Source: Flavobacterium sp. UBA7665
GTDB lineage: Bacteria; Bacteroidota; Bacteroidia; Flavobacteriales; Flavobacteriaceae
DNA length: 64,000 nucleotides
Direction of reading: 5' to 3'
Assembly (NCBI GenBank): GCA_002483285.1
Contig: DLHP01000030.1
Span: 201,277 to 265,276 of the forward strand
The notes beneath the pieces were generated by a model that saw nothing but the letters and a program-made list of their open reading frames with translations, did not search any database and was not told the origin of the DNA. Positions 42,402 through 50,735 of this stretch are shown in pieces. The position numbers and the translations under genes were made by a program. Position 1 is the first letter of the stretch. Every line of letters starts with the position of its first letter.

Positions 42402-42812
42402 ATGTTACAAAGAATCCAGACGGTTTACCTGATACTCGCGATGCTCGTCACCGGAGTGTTGCCGTTCGTTTTCCCACTTTGGACAACGACCGATGGTAAA
42501 GAATTCTTCTTTATGCAAAGCCAGGTTTTTGCTGCTTTATTTGGACTGTGCACGTCATTGTCGCTTTTGGCTATTTTATTTTACAAAAAAAGACAGCATC
42601 AGTTTGTTATTGGCAGGCTGAACATCATATTGAATTTAATTTTATTAGGATTATTTGTATATCGTTCGCTAAACTTATCTGGAGAGACCACGGTTTCTGA
42701 GAAGGGTATTGGGATGTTTCTACCGATTGTTTCTATCGTTTTTTTAGTTCTGGCCAACAAAGCCATCAAAAAGGATGAAGATCTCGTAAAATCTGTCGAC
42801 CGATTGAGGTAA
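42402..42812 (+). CDS. DUF4293 domain-containing membrane protein
   Basis: 136 residues with four hydrophobic segments and the family opening MLQRIQTVYLILA. The gene regularly sits beside rho in flavobacteria; function unknown. A strong terminator follows at 42842-42873. Confidence 0.88.
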   Translation: MLQRIQTVYLILAMLVTGVLPFVFPLWTTTDGKEFFFMQSQVFAALFGLCTSLSLLAILFYKKRQHQFVIGRLNIILNLILLGLFVYRSLNLSGETTVSEKGIGMFLPIVSIVFLVLANKAIKKDEDLVKSVDRLR

Positions 42813-42841
42813 ACCTATAAACTTAGTTTATTTAGTGCGAA

Positions 42842-42873
42842 GAAAAGCCTGGGCAGATGCTCGGGCTTTTTTT
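42842..42873 (+). terminator. Terminator of the DUF4293 gene
   Basis: A 12-bp stem with two wobble pairs (AAAAGCCTGGGC / GCTCGGGCTTTT) around AGAT, followed by T. Confidence 0.8.
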
Positions 42874-42914
42874 GGTTATACCGCGCTGTAACGTATCGGT
42901 GGTCTTTAATAACT

Positions 42915-43049
42915 TTTAAGAAATGATGCAGATTTTCTGTTTTGCGGTTTTGGCAGAAATTTTTAGGGACACCATTAGCCCCTTCCCTGAAGGTAATTTA
43001 CGATTCCTCAAGCAACTTTGAAAACAGAAATCCTACAGCAAATGTTAAA
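42915..43049 (+). mobile_element. MITE-like 135-bp repeat, copy C
   Basis: Same core as copies A and B (TTTTTAGGGAC, CCCCTTCCCTGAAGG, GATGCAGAT). Its ends are more diverged (TTTAAGAA at 42915, ATGTTAAA up to 43049). The right end abuts the stop codon of the convergent metallophosphoesterase gene (43050-43052). Confidence 0.55.
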
Positions 43050-43547
43050 CTACAATTGCTTCCCGATTTCAATGATTTCCAAATCGCGAACCTGGGTTCC
43101 ATCAACCACAAACCGCAGCATCGTCCGTACAGTATGAAAACCGCTTATCCCGCAAGCTCCCGGATTCATGTGCAACAAATTGAGTTTTTTATCGAACATG
43201 ACTTTTAAAATGTGCGAATGTCCACAAATAAATAATTTGGGCGGATTCAAAGTGATTTCCTGCCTAATCGCCTGGTTGTATTTCCCGGGATAACCACCAA
43301 TGTGCGTGATCCAAACATCGACGCCTTCGCAGAAAAACCGGTTGTGCAACCCAAACTCCAGACGTGCCTTGTCATCATCGATATTGCCAAACACCGCACG
43401 CAACGACTTGTATTTTTTTAAAGTGTCGGTCACGTGTAAATCCCCGATATCACCCGCATGCCACACTTCATCGGCTTGGGCGACATACTTTAGGATGGAG
43501 TCATCGATGTGGCTGTGGGTGTCAGAAAGGAGGAGGATTTTTTTCAT
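43050..43547 (-). CDS. YfcE/MJ0936-type metallophosphoesterase
   Basis: 165 residues, a small calcineurin-like phosphodiesterase. Metal-binding motifs are complete: LLSDTHSH, HAGDIGD, FGNID, THIGGYPG, ICGHSHI. Cytoplasmic. Substrate unknown; relatives hydrolyse phosphodiesters in vitro. Divergent from truA across a region holding two short-repeat arrays. Confidence 0.9.
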   Translation of the reverse strand: MKKILLLSDTHSHIDDSILKYVAQADEVWHAGDIGDLHVTDTLKKYKSLRAVFGNIDDDKARLEFGLHNRFFCEGVDVWITHIGGYPGKYNQAIRQEITLNPPKLFICGHSHILKVMFDKKLNLLHMNPGACGISGFHTVRTMLRFVVDGTQVRDLEIIEIGKQL

Positions 43548-43552
43548 GTTGA

Positions 43553-43604
43553 GTGCCTTAGTGCCTTAGTGCCTTAGTGCCTTAGTGCCTTAGTGCCTTA
43601 GTGC
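43553..43604. repeat. GTGCCTTA microsatellite (six and a half 8-bp copies)
   Basis: Six perfect copies of GTGCCTTA plus GTGC (43553-43604) start 5 nt from the metallophosphoesterase start codon, within its upstream region. Three copies of the inverted word AGGCACT lie at about 43674-43702. Confidence 0.85.
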
Positions 43605-43671
43605 AAAAATAAACATAAAATTAAGTAGCATCTTTTTAGGCCGCTTTTTTTATACGCAAACGGAGAAAAGC

Positions 43672-43705
43672 TCAGGCACTCAGGCACTGCTTCTCTCAGG
43701 CACTC
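43672..43705. repeat. Inverted AGGCACT array
   Basis: CTCAGGCACTCAGGCACTGC, then CTCAGGCACTCC: three AGGCACT words, the reverse complement of the AGTGCCT unit of the array at 43553-43604. The two arrays can pair over a 67-nt spacer. Confidence 0.7.
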
Positions 43706-43739
43706 CATAAATTAACATTTCCTTACAACCAACTATTCC

Positions 43740-43747
43740 TATCTTTG
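43740..43747 (+). promoter_or_regulatory. TAnnTTTG box for the truA operon
   Basis: TATCTTTG, 25 nt before the ATG at 43773. Confidence 0.6.
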
Positions 43748-43772
43748 CACAGCAAAACCGCACCTTTGTTTC

Positions 43773-44513
43773 ATGCGCTACTTCATCCAATTTTCTTATA
43801 AAGGCACCTCTTATCACGGTTGGCAATTCCAACCCAATGCCGTTTCTGTACAGGAAACCTTGACCCAGGCGGTTTCGGTGATTCTCAATGAAACCATAGA
43901 ACTGATGGGCGCAGGCCGCACCGATACCGGCGTACACGCCAAGCTAATGTACGCCCATTTTGACACTGACAAGGAATTCGACGCGGCAACCCTCGTACAC
44001 AAACTCAACTCCTACCTGCCCAAAGACATCGCAGTTTTCCACATCATTGCCGTTAAGGACGACGCCCACGCGCGCTTCGACGCCACACAGCGCACCTACC
44101 AATACCACATCCACCATTTCAAAGATGCGTTTTTAAATGAGCAAAGTTGGTATTACCCAACCGAACTCGACCTTGACCTGATGAACCAAGCCGCCGCCGA
44201 ATTGCTCAAACACACCGATTTTCAATGTTTCTCCAAAGTCAACACCGACGTGAACACCTTCAATTGCAAAATCACGCAGGCTTTTTGGACGCGCAACGGC
44301 AACCAACTCGTATTTACCATTTCGGCCGACCGTTTCCTGCGCAATATGGTGCGCGCCATTGTCGGGACTTTGATTAATGTAGGTTTGCATAAGATTACGA
44401 TTGAAGATTTCAACGCCATCATCGCGAGCAAAGACCGTAGCGAAGCCGGATTTTCTGTACCTGCGCACGGTTTGTATTTAACCGATATTCGTTATCCTTA
44501 TATCAACTCCTGA
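43773..44513 (+). CDS. truA: tRNA pseudouridine synthase A
   Basis: 246 residues; converts uridines 38-40 of the tRNA anticodon arm to pseudouridine. The catalytic Asp lies in GAGRTDTGVHA, and the late RFLRNMVRAIVGTL helix is typical. Its stop overlaps the next start by 1 nt (TGATG), so it is translationally coupled to the alpha/beta hydrolase. Confidence 0.94.
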   Translation: MRYFIQFSYKGTSYHGWQFQPNAVSVQETLTQAVSVILNETIELMGAGRTDTGVHAKLMYAHFDTDKEFDAATLVHKLNSYLPKDIAVFHIIAVKDDAHARFDATQRTYQYHIHHFKDAFLNEQSWYYPTELDLDLMNQAAAELLKHTDFQCFSKVNTDVNTFNCKITQAFWTRNGNQLVFTISADRFLRNMVRAIVGTLINVGLHKITIEDFNAIIASKDRSEAGFSVPAHGLYLTDIRYPYINS

Positions 44514-45295
44514 TGATAACGACCACAAACCATATCACCAGCGCCAATTCTAAAATTGCATTTACGCACTTATGCCGTTTTGAGGATCGGCCGACGTTGG
44601 TTTTCCTGCACGATTCTCTGGGTTGTATGGCACTTTGGCGCGATTTCCCCGAGCAACTTGGCGAATGGTCACAGTGCAATGTGCTCGTTTACGACCGCCA
44701 CGGTTATGGTGCGTCGGGCAATTTGGTAAAACCAAAAAGAGCAAACGATTATCTCGAAGACGAAGCGGCAATCCTCATCGAGCTCATCGATACCTTGAAT
44801 ATTGCGCAACCTATATTATTCGGACACAGCGACGGCGGCTCGATTGCATTGATTGCCGCAGCAAAATATCCCGATAAAATCGCAGCTGTAATTACAGAAG
44901 GCGCGCATATCTTTGTAGAAACCGAAACAGTCAAAGGCATCCGTGAAGCGATGGAGCAATACCAAACCACCCACCTCAAACAGAAACTCGAAAAATACCA
45001 CGGTGACAAAACCGACGCGCTTTTCAACGCCTGGACGAAAACCTGGACGAGCGACGCCTTTCAATCCTGGAACATAGAAAATTTCCTTCCGCTGATTGCC
45101 TGTCCGGTACTAGTGATCCAGGGTGAAGACGACGAATTTGGTACACTGGCGCAAGTGAACAGAATTGTCAACCACGTTTCAGGCAAAGCCGTGAAAGAAA
45201 TATTGCCCGGCATCCAACACACGCCGCACAAAGAAGCGCCCGAATTAATCTTAAAACTGGCCTCCGACTTCATCCAATCATTGCCACCAAACTAA
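44513..45295 (+). CDS. Alpha/beta hydrolase
   Basis: 260 residues. The nucleophile elbow GHSDGGS, the acid in VLVIQGEDDEFG and the base in GIQHTPHKEAP form a complete Ser-Asp-His triad; the oxyanion strand LVFLHDSLG precedes. No signal peptide. Substrate unknown. Middle gene of truA-hydrolase-ABC exporter, spaced by a 1-nt overlap and 3 nt. Confidence 0.88.
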   Translation: MITTTNHITSANSKIAFTHLCRFEDRPTLVFLHDSLGCMALWRDFPEQLGEWSQCNVLVYDRHGYGASGNLVKPKRANDYLEDEAAILIELIDTLNIAQPILFGHSDGGSIALIAAAKYPDKIAAVITEGAHIFVETETVKGIREAMEQYQTTHLKQKLEKYHGDKTDALFNAWTKTWTSDAFQSWNIENFLPLIACPVLVIQGEDDEFGTLAQVNRIVNHVSGKAVKEILPGIQHTPHKEAPELILKLASDFIQSLPPN

Positions 45296-45298
45296 CAT

Positions 45299-47071
45299 AT
45301 GAAAGCAAAAGCATTCAATACCAACGTTTTCAAACGCATCCTCAAATACACCAAGCCGTACCGATTTAGGTTCAATGGGGTGATTTTGTTCGCTGTTTCG
45401 CTGTCGGTTTTCGCTGCGCTGCGCCCGTACTTGCTCAAGCAAACCGTTGATGGTTACCTTAAGACACACGACCAGCACGGATTATTGCTTTACATTATAT
45501 TGATGGCGGTGGTTTTGCTGCTCGAAGTGGGTTCGCAATTTTATTTTGTGTATTGGGCCAACTGGCTCGGTCAGGATATTGTCAAGGACATCCGCGTGAA
45601 ACTGTTTAGGCACATGCTGAGTTTTAGGATGAAATATTACGACAACGCACCCGTGGGGCAACTCGTAACCCGTACCGTTTCTGATATTGAACAGATTGCC
45701 AAGATTTTCAGCCAGGGCTTGTTCATGATCATCAGCGACCTTTTGAAAATGGTGGTCGTACTCGGTTTTATGTTTTACATGAACTGGAAACTCACCTGGA
45801 TCGTCGTTGTCGCCATGCCAATCTTGGTCTATGTAACACGGATATTCCAGCGAAAAATGCAACTTGCCTTTGAGGAAGTACGCGCCCAGGTTGCCAATAT
45901 GAACACTTTCGTACAGGAACGTGTGACCGGAATGAAGATCGTACAGCTCTTTAACCGAGAAACCATCGAAGCCGAAAAATTCAGCGAAATCAACGGCAAA
46001 CACAACCGCGCCTGGATCAAAACCATTTTGTATAACTCGATTTTCTTCCCGATTGCCGATATTATTTCATCGCTCGCACTGGGCTTTGTAGTGCTTTACG
46101 GCGGTATCCGCATCCTCAATGGCGATGCGTTTACCACTTACGGCGATTTGTTCTCCTATACCATGTTCATATCCATGCTGTTCAACCCATTGCGGCAAAT
46201 CGCGGATAAGTTCAACGAGATGCAGATGGGTATGATTTCGGCCAACCGCGTGTTCGACATCCTCGACACCGACGACCAGATCCAGGACACCGGCACGCAT
46301 GAAGCACCTTTGTTTGAAGGCAATATTGAGTTCCGCGGCGTTCATTTTAGCTACATCGACAACGAAGAAGTCATCAAAGGCATCGACCTCGACATCCAAG
46401 CCGGCCAGACCATTGCAGTGGTGGGTGCAACAGGTGCGGGAAAATCCACGATCATCAACCTTCTCAACCGTTTTTACGAAATCAGCAAGGGAACGATTTG
46501 CATCGATGGCAGAAACATCAACGATTACAGTTTGAGCTCGATCCGCAAACAGATTGCCGTGGTTTTGCAGGATGTTTTCCTGTTCGCCGACACCATCCTC
46601 AACAACATCACACTGAACAATCCCAATATCTCGCGTGAAGAAGTGATTGCAGCAGCCAAAAAAATCGGCATCCACGAATTCATCATGAGCCTGCCCGAAA
46701 ATTACGATTACAATGTTAAGGAACGCGGCGTGATGCTCTCATCCGGACAACGCCAACTGATTGCATTTTTACGCGCCTATGTGAGCAATCCGAGCATTTT
46801 GATTCTCGATGAGGCGACATCGTCTATCGATACGTATTCTGAAGATTTGATCCAACGCGCGACCCTAACCATCACCAAAGGCCGCACCTCGATTGTCATC
46901 GCACACCGTTTGGCCACGATTGTCAATGCCGACAAAATCGTCGTGATGGACAAAGGCCTGATCGTTGAACAAGGCTCGCACATTGAATTGTTAGGACGTA
47001 CCGACGGCTACTACCGCAACTTGTATTACTCTCAGTTTTTGGTTGCCGACAATCCTGAATTTGAGAAATAA
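45299..47071 (+). CDS. ABC exporter half-transporter (permease plus ATPase)
   Basis: 590 residues of the MsbA/LmrA type. Six membrane helices occupy about 1-310; the ATPase domain has Walker A VGATGAGKST, signature LSSGQRQL and Walker B ILILDEATSSID, then the H-loop IAHRL. It forms a homodimer or pairs with another half. A lipid, peptide or drug substrate is possible; none can be assigned. Confidence 0.92.
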   Translation: MKAKAFNTNVFKRILKYTKPYRFRFNGVILFAVSLSVFAALRPYLLKQTVDGYLKTHDQHGLLLYIILMAVVLLLEVGSQFYFVYWANWLGQDIVKDIRVKLFRHMLSFRMKYYDNAPVGQLVTRTVSDIEQIAKIFSQGLFMIISDLLKMVVVLGFMFYMNWKLTWIVVVAMPILVYVTRIFQRKMQLAFEEVRAQVANMNTFVQERVTGMKIVQLFNRETIEAEKFSEINGKHNRAWIKTILYNSIFFPIADIISSLALGFVVLYGGIRILNGDAFTTYGDLFSYTMFISMLFNPLRQIADKFNEMQMGMISANRVFDILDTDDQIQDTGTHEAPLFEGNIEFRGVHFSYIDNEEVIKGIDLDIQAGQTIAVVGATGAGKSTIINLLNRFYEISKGTICIDGRNINDYSLSSIRKQIAVVLQDVFLFADTILNNITLNNPNISREEVIAAAKKIGIHEFIMSLPENYDYNVKERGVMLSSGQRQLIAFLRAYVSNPSILILDEATSSIDTYSEDLIQRATLTITKGRTSIVIAHRLATIVNADKIVVMDKGLIVEQGSHIELLGRTDGYYRNLYYSQFLVADNPEFEK

Positions 47072-47115
47072 TGCTTAATTTCGCTAACTGAAAAATTAAT
47101 TTATACATATATATA

Positions 47116-48504
47116 ATGAAGTACGATCTTATAGTTTTAGGAAGTGGGCCTGGCGGTTATGTAGCTGCCATCCGTGCCTCGCAACTGGGTATGAAAACGG
47201 CAATCATCGAGCGCGAAAACCTCGGCGGGATTTGCCTCAACTGGGGTTGTATTCCAACCAAAGCGCTGCTCAAGTCGGCGCAGGTTTTTGATTATCTCAA
47301 GCACGCTTCCGATTACGGATTGACCGTTCCCTCTTTCGACAAAGACTTCGGCGCAGTAATCGCCCGTTCTCGCGGTGTGGCCGATGGCATGAGCAAAGGC
47401 ATCCAGTTCCTAATGAAAAAAAACAAAATCGATGTGATCGAAGGTACCGGGAAACTCAAACCAGGAAAAAAACTAGACGTTAAAGCCGCCGACGGAACCA
47501 CCACCGAATATTCGGCCGACAATATCATCATCGCTACCGGCGCACGTTCACGCGAATTGCCTAACCTGCCACAAGACGGGAAAAAAGTAATCGGTTACCG
47601 CCAGGCGATGAATTTACCCACCCAACCCAAATCGATGATCGTGGTAGGATCTGGTGCCATTGGTGTAGAGTTCGCGCACTTTTACAACTCCATGGGAACC
47701 GATGTGACGATTGTAGAATTCATGCCCAACATCGTTCCAGTAGAAGACGAGGACATCTCCAAACAAATGGAGCGATCGATGAAAAAAGCGGGCGTGAAAA
47801 TCATGACCAATGCCTCGGTGGAGAAAATCAACACTTCGGGCGCAGGCGTAAAAGCCACCGTAAAAACGGCAAAAGGCGAAGAAACGCTCGAGGCTGAGAT
47901 TTTACTTTCGGCGGTGGGCATCAAAACGAACATTGAAAACATCGGGCTCGAAGAAGTAGGCATCGCGGTAGATCGCGACAAAATCCTCGTGAATCCTTAT
48001 ATGCAAACCAATATTCCGGGTTACTACGCTATTGGCGATGTCACTCCGGGACAGGCTTTGGCGCACGTGGCTTCTGCAGAAGGCATTTTGTGTGTCGAGA
48101 AAATCGCAGGCTTGCACGTTGAACCGATTGACTACGGAAACGTTCCGGGTTGTACCTATGCAACGCCAGAAATCGCTTCTGTGGGGCTTACCGAAAAACA
48201 GGCCAAAGAAAAAGGATACGAGCTTAAAATCGGCAAATTCCCTTTTACAGCTTCAGGAAAAGCAAAAGCTGCAGGAACACCTGACGGTTTTGTCAAAGTA
48301 ATTTTTGACGCCAAATACGGCGAATGGCTCGGTTGCCACATGATTGGTGCCGGCGTGACCGATATGATTGCCGAGGCAGTTGTAGCGCGTAAGCTAGAAA
48401 CCACCGGACATGAAATCCTCAAAGCGATCCATCCGCACCCGACGATGAGCGAGGCGGTGATGGAAGCGGTTGCTGATGCGTATGGCGAAGTGATCCATTT
48501 GTAA
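47116..48504 (+). CDS. lpdA: Dihydrolipoyl dehydrogenase
   Basis: 462 residues, the E3 flavoprotein of 2-oxo acid dehydrogenase and glycine cleavage complexes. The redox disulfide lies in GGICLNWGCIPTKALL, the NAD loop in VVGSGAIGVEFAHF and the dimer-interface base in AIHPHPTMSEA. The Trp in LNWGC, where many homologues have VGC, is a common variant. Own terminator; E1 and E2 genes are not in this window. Confidence 0.94.
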   Translation: MKYDLIVLGSGPGGYVAAIRASQLGMKTAIIERENLGGICLNWGCIPTKALLKSAQVFDYLKHASDYGLTVPSFDKDFGAVIARSRGVADGMSKGIQFLMKKNKIDVIEGTGKLKPGKKLDVKAADGTTTEYSADNIIIATGARSRELPNLPQDGKKVIGYRQAMNLPTQPKSMIVVGSGAIGVEFAHFYNSMGTDVTIVEFMPNIVPVEDEDISKQMERSMKKAGVKIMTNASVEKINTSGAGVKATVKTAKGEETLEAEILLSAVGIKTNIENIGLEEVGIAVDRDKILVNPYMQTNIPGYYAIGDVTPGQALAHVASAEGILCVEKIAGLHVEPIDYGNVPGCTYATPEIASVGLTEKQAKEKGYELKIGKFPFTASGKAKAAGTPDGFVKVIFDAKYGEWLGCHMIGAGVTDMIAEAVVARKLETTGHEILKAIHPHPTMSEAVMEAVADAYGEVIHL

Positions 48505-48569
48505 ATTTTAGAATAGAGAATTTCGACGTCTGACTTTTGACGTTCGACTTTCGACTTAAACTTTAAACT

Positions 48570-48600
48570 ATCCGTTTGTGTGAGCAAGCGGATTTTTTTT
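48570..48600 (+). terminator. Terminator of lpdA
   Basis: ATCCGTTTG / CAAGCGGAT, 9 bp with one wobble, then eight T. A short run of CGACTTTTGACGTTCGACTTTCGAC words lies between the stop and this hairpin. Confidence 0.8.
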
Positions 48601-48628
48601 TGTTTGGTAATTTTATATCTTTAGAAAA

Positions 48629-48636
48629 TAACTTTG
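48629..48636 (+). promoter_or_regulatory. TAnnTTTG box for the CotH gene
   Basis: TAACTTTG, 12 nt before the ATG at 48649; it overlaps an in-frame TTG at 48634, excluding that start. Confidence 0.6.
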
Positions 48637-48648
48637 CCCATACGCTCC

Positions 48649-50718
48649 ATGAAACAAACCTTTACGATCCTTTTTCTATATTTTGCGGCAACGCTCTACG
48701 CGCAGACGTTTACTGGTACGACGGGGAATATCACCGATGACGGACAAAACAATGATTTTACAATTGCCGTTTCCGGATTGCCTTCTGGCCTGAATGCCAA
48801 TTTGGGCGTGGTACAAATTTGCCTTAACATTACGCACAGCTACGACTCCGACCTCAATGTATTCCTGGTTGCACCCGACGGCACGACGGTCAATTTGTTT
48901 TCCGGCGTGGGCGGCGATGGCGACAATTTCACCAATACCTGTCTCAACCAATCGGCGGCGACATCCATCAATGTTGCTTCGCCTCCGTTTAACGGAATTT
49001 TCAAGCCACAGGAAACCATCGGCAATTGCAACAACGAACAATCCGGAAACGGCGTTTGGACGCTTCGGATTGTGGACACCTATCCGCAAGATGCCGGAAC
49101 GGTGAACAACTGGAGCATCACTTTTGGCCCAAATGCAGCGGTACCTTTTGTATTTACGAGTTCTAATTTGCCCATCGTAATCATCAACACCGGCGGAAAC
49201 CCAATTCCCGATGAACCCGCCATACCCGCAACTATGGGCATCATCAACAACGGCGCAGGAAATACCAACCACACCACCGATTTGCCCAACAACTACAACG
49301 GAAACATCAACATTGAGTTGCGCGGCGCCTTTTCGCAATCGCTACCGCAAAAACCGTATAAGATTGAAACACTCGACGCCACAGCGTCCGAAAATAATGT
49401 GTCGCTTTTGGGTATGCCCGCCGAACACGACTGGTGCCTGATTGCCAATTACAATGACAAAGCTTTTGTTCGCAACACGCTGGCCTACAAAATTTTTAGC
49501 GAAATGGGGCATTATGCCACGCGCAGCCAATATTGTGAAGTGATCGTGAACGGCAATTACCAAGGCATTTACTTGCTCATGGAAAGCATCAAGCGCGACA
49601 ACAACCGTGTGGATATCGCCAAACTCGAAACCACCGAAAACGAAGGGATCAACCTCACGGGCGGTTACATCCTCAAGAACGATTACTGGGATTCGAGCAA
49701 CAGCTGGACGTTGAATTACCACCCAATCGACCATCCGGAGTTGGACGTACACCTGGTTTACGATTACCCTAAACCCGACGCGATTACACCCGAGCAGCAA
49801 TCGTACATCCAAAATTTCACGAATGAACTAGAAACGGCGCTGTACAGCGAGGCTTACGCCGATCCCGGAAACGGCTATGCCAAGTACATCGACACCGATT
49901 CGTTCCTCGATTACTTCATCATCAATGAATTGGCCAGGAACAACGACGGCTTTAAGAAAAGCAGTTATTTTTACAAAGACAAGGATAAACCAACCGCAAT
50001 GTCAAAATTACACGCGGGTCCGGTTTGGGATTTTGACTGGGCTTGGAAAAATATCAACGAATGCTCGATTTTTGCCGCGACAGACGGTTCGGGTTGGGCA
50101 CATCACATCAACGATTGTGGCCCCGACATCAACTCGCCGGGTTGGTATGTGCGGCTGCTGCAAGACCCGAATTTTCAGGACCAACTCCGTTGCCGCTGGA
50201 ACAACCTTCGGGAAACCGTGCTGAACGTAACCGCGATTGACAATTACATTGACAATACTGCATTGTACCTCGAAGCGGCGCAGACCCGCCACTTTGAAAA
50301 ATGGGGCAACCTCGGCATCAATACCGGTACACCAGAAGTGGATGCCGATCCGGCGACTTTTTCGGGACAGATAAACAAGTTCAAGAACTGGATCCACCTT
50401 AGGTTGGAATGGCTCGATGCCAATATCCCCGGAAATTCCGCCAATTGCAGTTTGGCGACGACTAATAACCATGTTGGCGACGGATTTCGTTTGTATCCGA
50501 ATCCTGCAAGCCAACAATTATTTGTCAAGGCAAACAACGACAAGGCTTTGGCCGAGATAGAAATTACAGATTGCTACGGAAAATCCATCCTGAAATCGAG
50601 CACTGGTAGCGGCACTGTTGCGCTCGACGTTTCTTCGCTCGCCGACGGGATTTACCTGTGCAAAGTAACCCAAGATCACGCCGATGTCCAGGTACAGAAA
50701 ATCGCAATTATCCATTAA
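48649..50718 (+). CDS. CotH kinase family protein with P-domain and T9SS sorting domain
   Basis: 689 residues, secreted. Signal peptide ends TLYAQ. Residues about 20-155 resemble the proprotein convertase P/Homo B domain (LNITHSYDSDLNVFLVAPDG, then GNGVWTLRIVDTYPQDAGTVNNWS). The CotH domain (about 200-570) carries GPVWDFDWAW, the family metal/nucleotide motif, and SYFYKDKDK. The tail (RLYPNPASQQLFV ... ADGIYLCKVTQD) is a T9SS type A sorting domain. CotH proteins can phosphorylate surface proteins; here a surface role is inferred. TAACTTTG box at 48629. Confidence 0.9.
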   Translation: MKQTFTILFLYFAATLYAQTFTGTTGNITDDGQNNDFTIAVSGLPSGLNANLGVVQICLNITHSYDSDLNVFLVAPDGTTVNLFSGVGGDGDNFTNTCLNQSAATSINVASPPFNGIFKPQETIGNCNNEQSGNGVWTLRIVDTYPQDAGTVNNWSITFGPNAAVPFVFTSSNLPIVIINTGGNPIPDEPAIPATMGIINNGAGNTNHTTDLPNNYNGNINIELRGAFSQSLPQKPYKIETLDATASENNVSLLGMPAEHDWCLIANYNDKAFVRNTLAYKIFSEMGHYATRSQYCEVIVNGNYQGIYLLMESIKRDNNRVDIAKLETTENEGINLTGGYILKNDYWDSSNSWTLNYHPIDHPELDVHLVYDYPKPDAITPEQQSYIQNFTNELETALYSEAYADPGNGYAKYIDTDSFLDYFIINELARNNDGFKKSSYFYKDKDKPTAMSKLHAGPVWDFDWAWKNINECSIFAATDGSGWAHHINDCGPDINSPGWYVRLLQDPNFQDQLRCRWNNLRETVLNVTAIDNYIDNTALYLEAAQTRHFEKWGNLGINTGTPEVDADPATFSGQINKFKNWIHLRLEWLDANIPGNSANCSLATTNNHVGDGFRLYPNPASQQLFVKANNDKALAEIEITDCYGKSILKSSTGSGTVALDVSSLADGIYLCKVTQDHADVQVQKIAIIH

Positions 50719-50735
50719 TTAAAATCCACAAATTG

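Noticed and set aside
43553..43604. Regular short repeats resembling a CRISPR array
   Set aside because: The unit is 8 bp with no spacers, and no cas genes are near. It is a microsatellite.
50658..50735. Amylase start overlapping the CotH gene
   Set aside because: The added residues are polar and basic, and the lipoprotein signal peptide begins at 50736.
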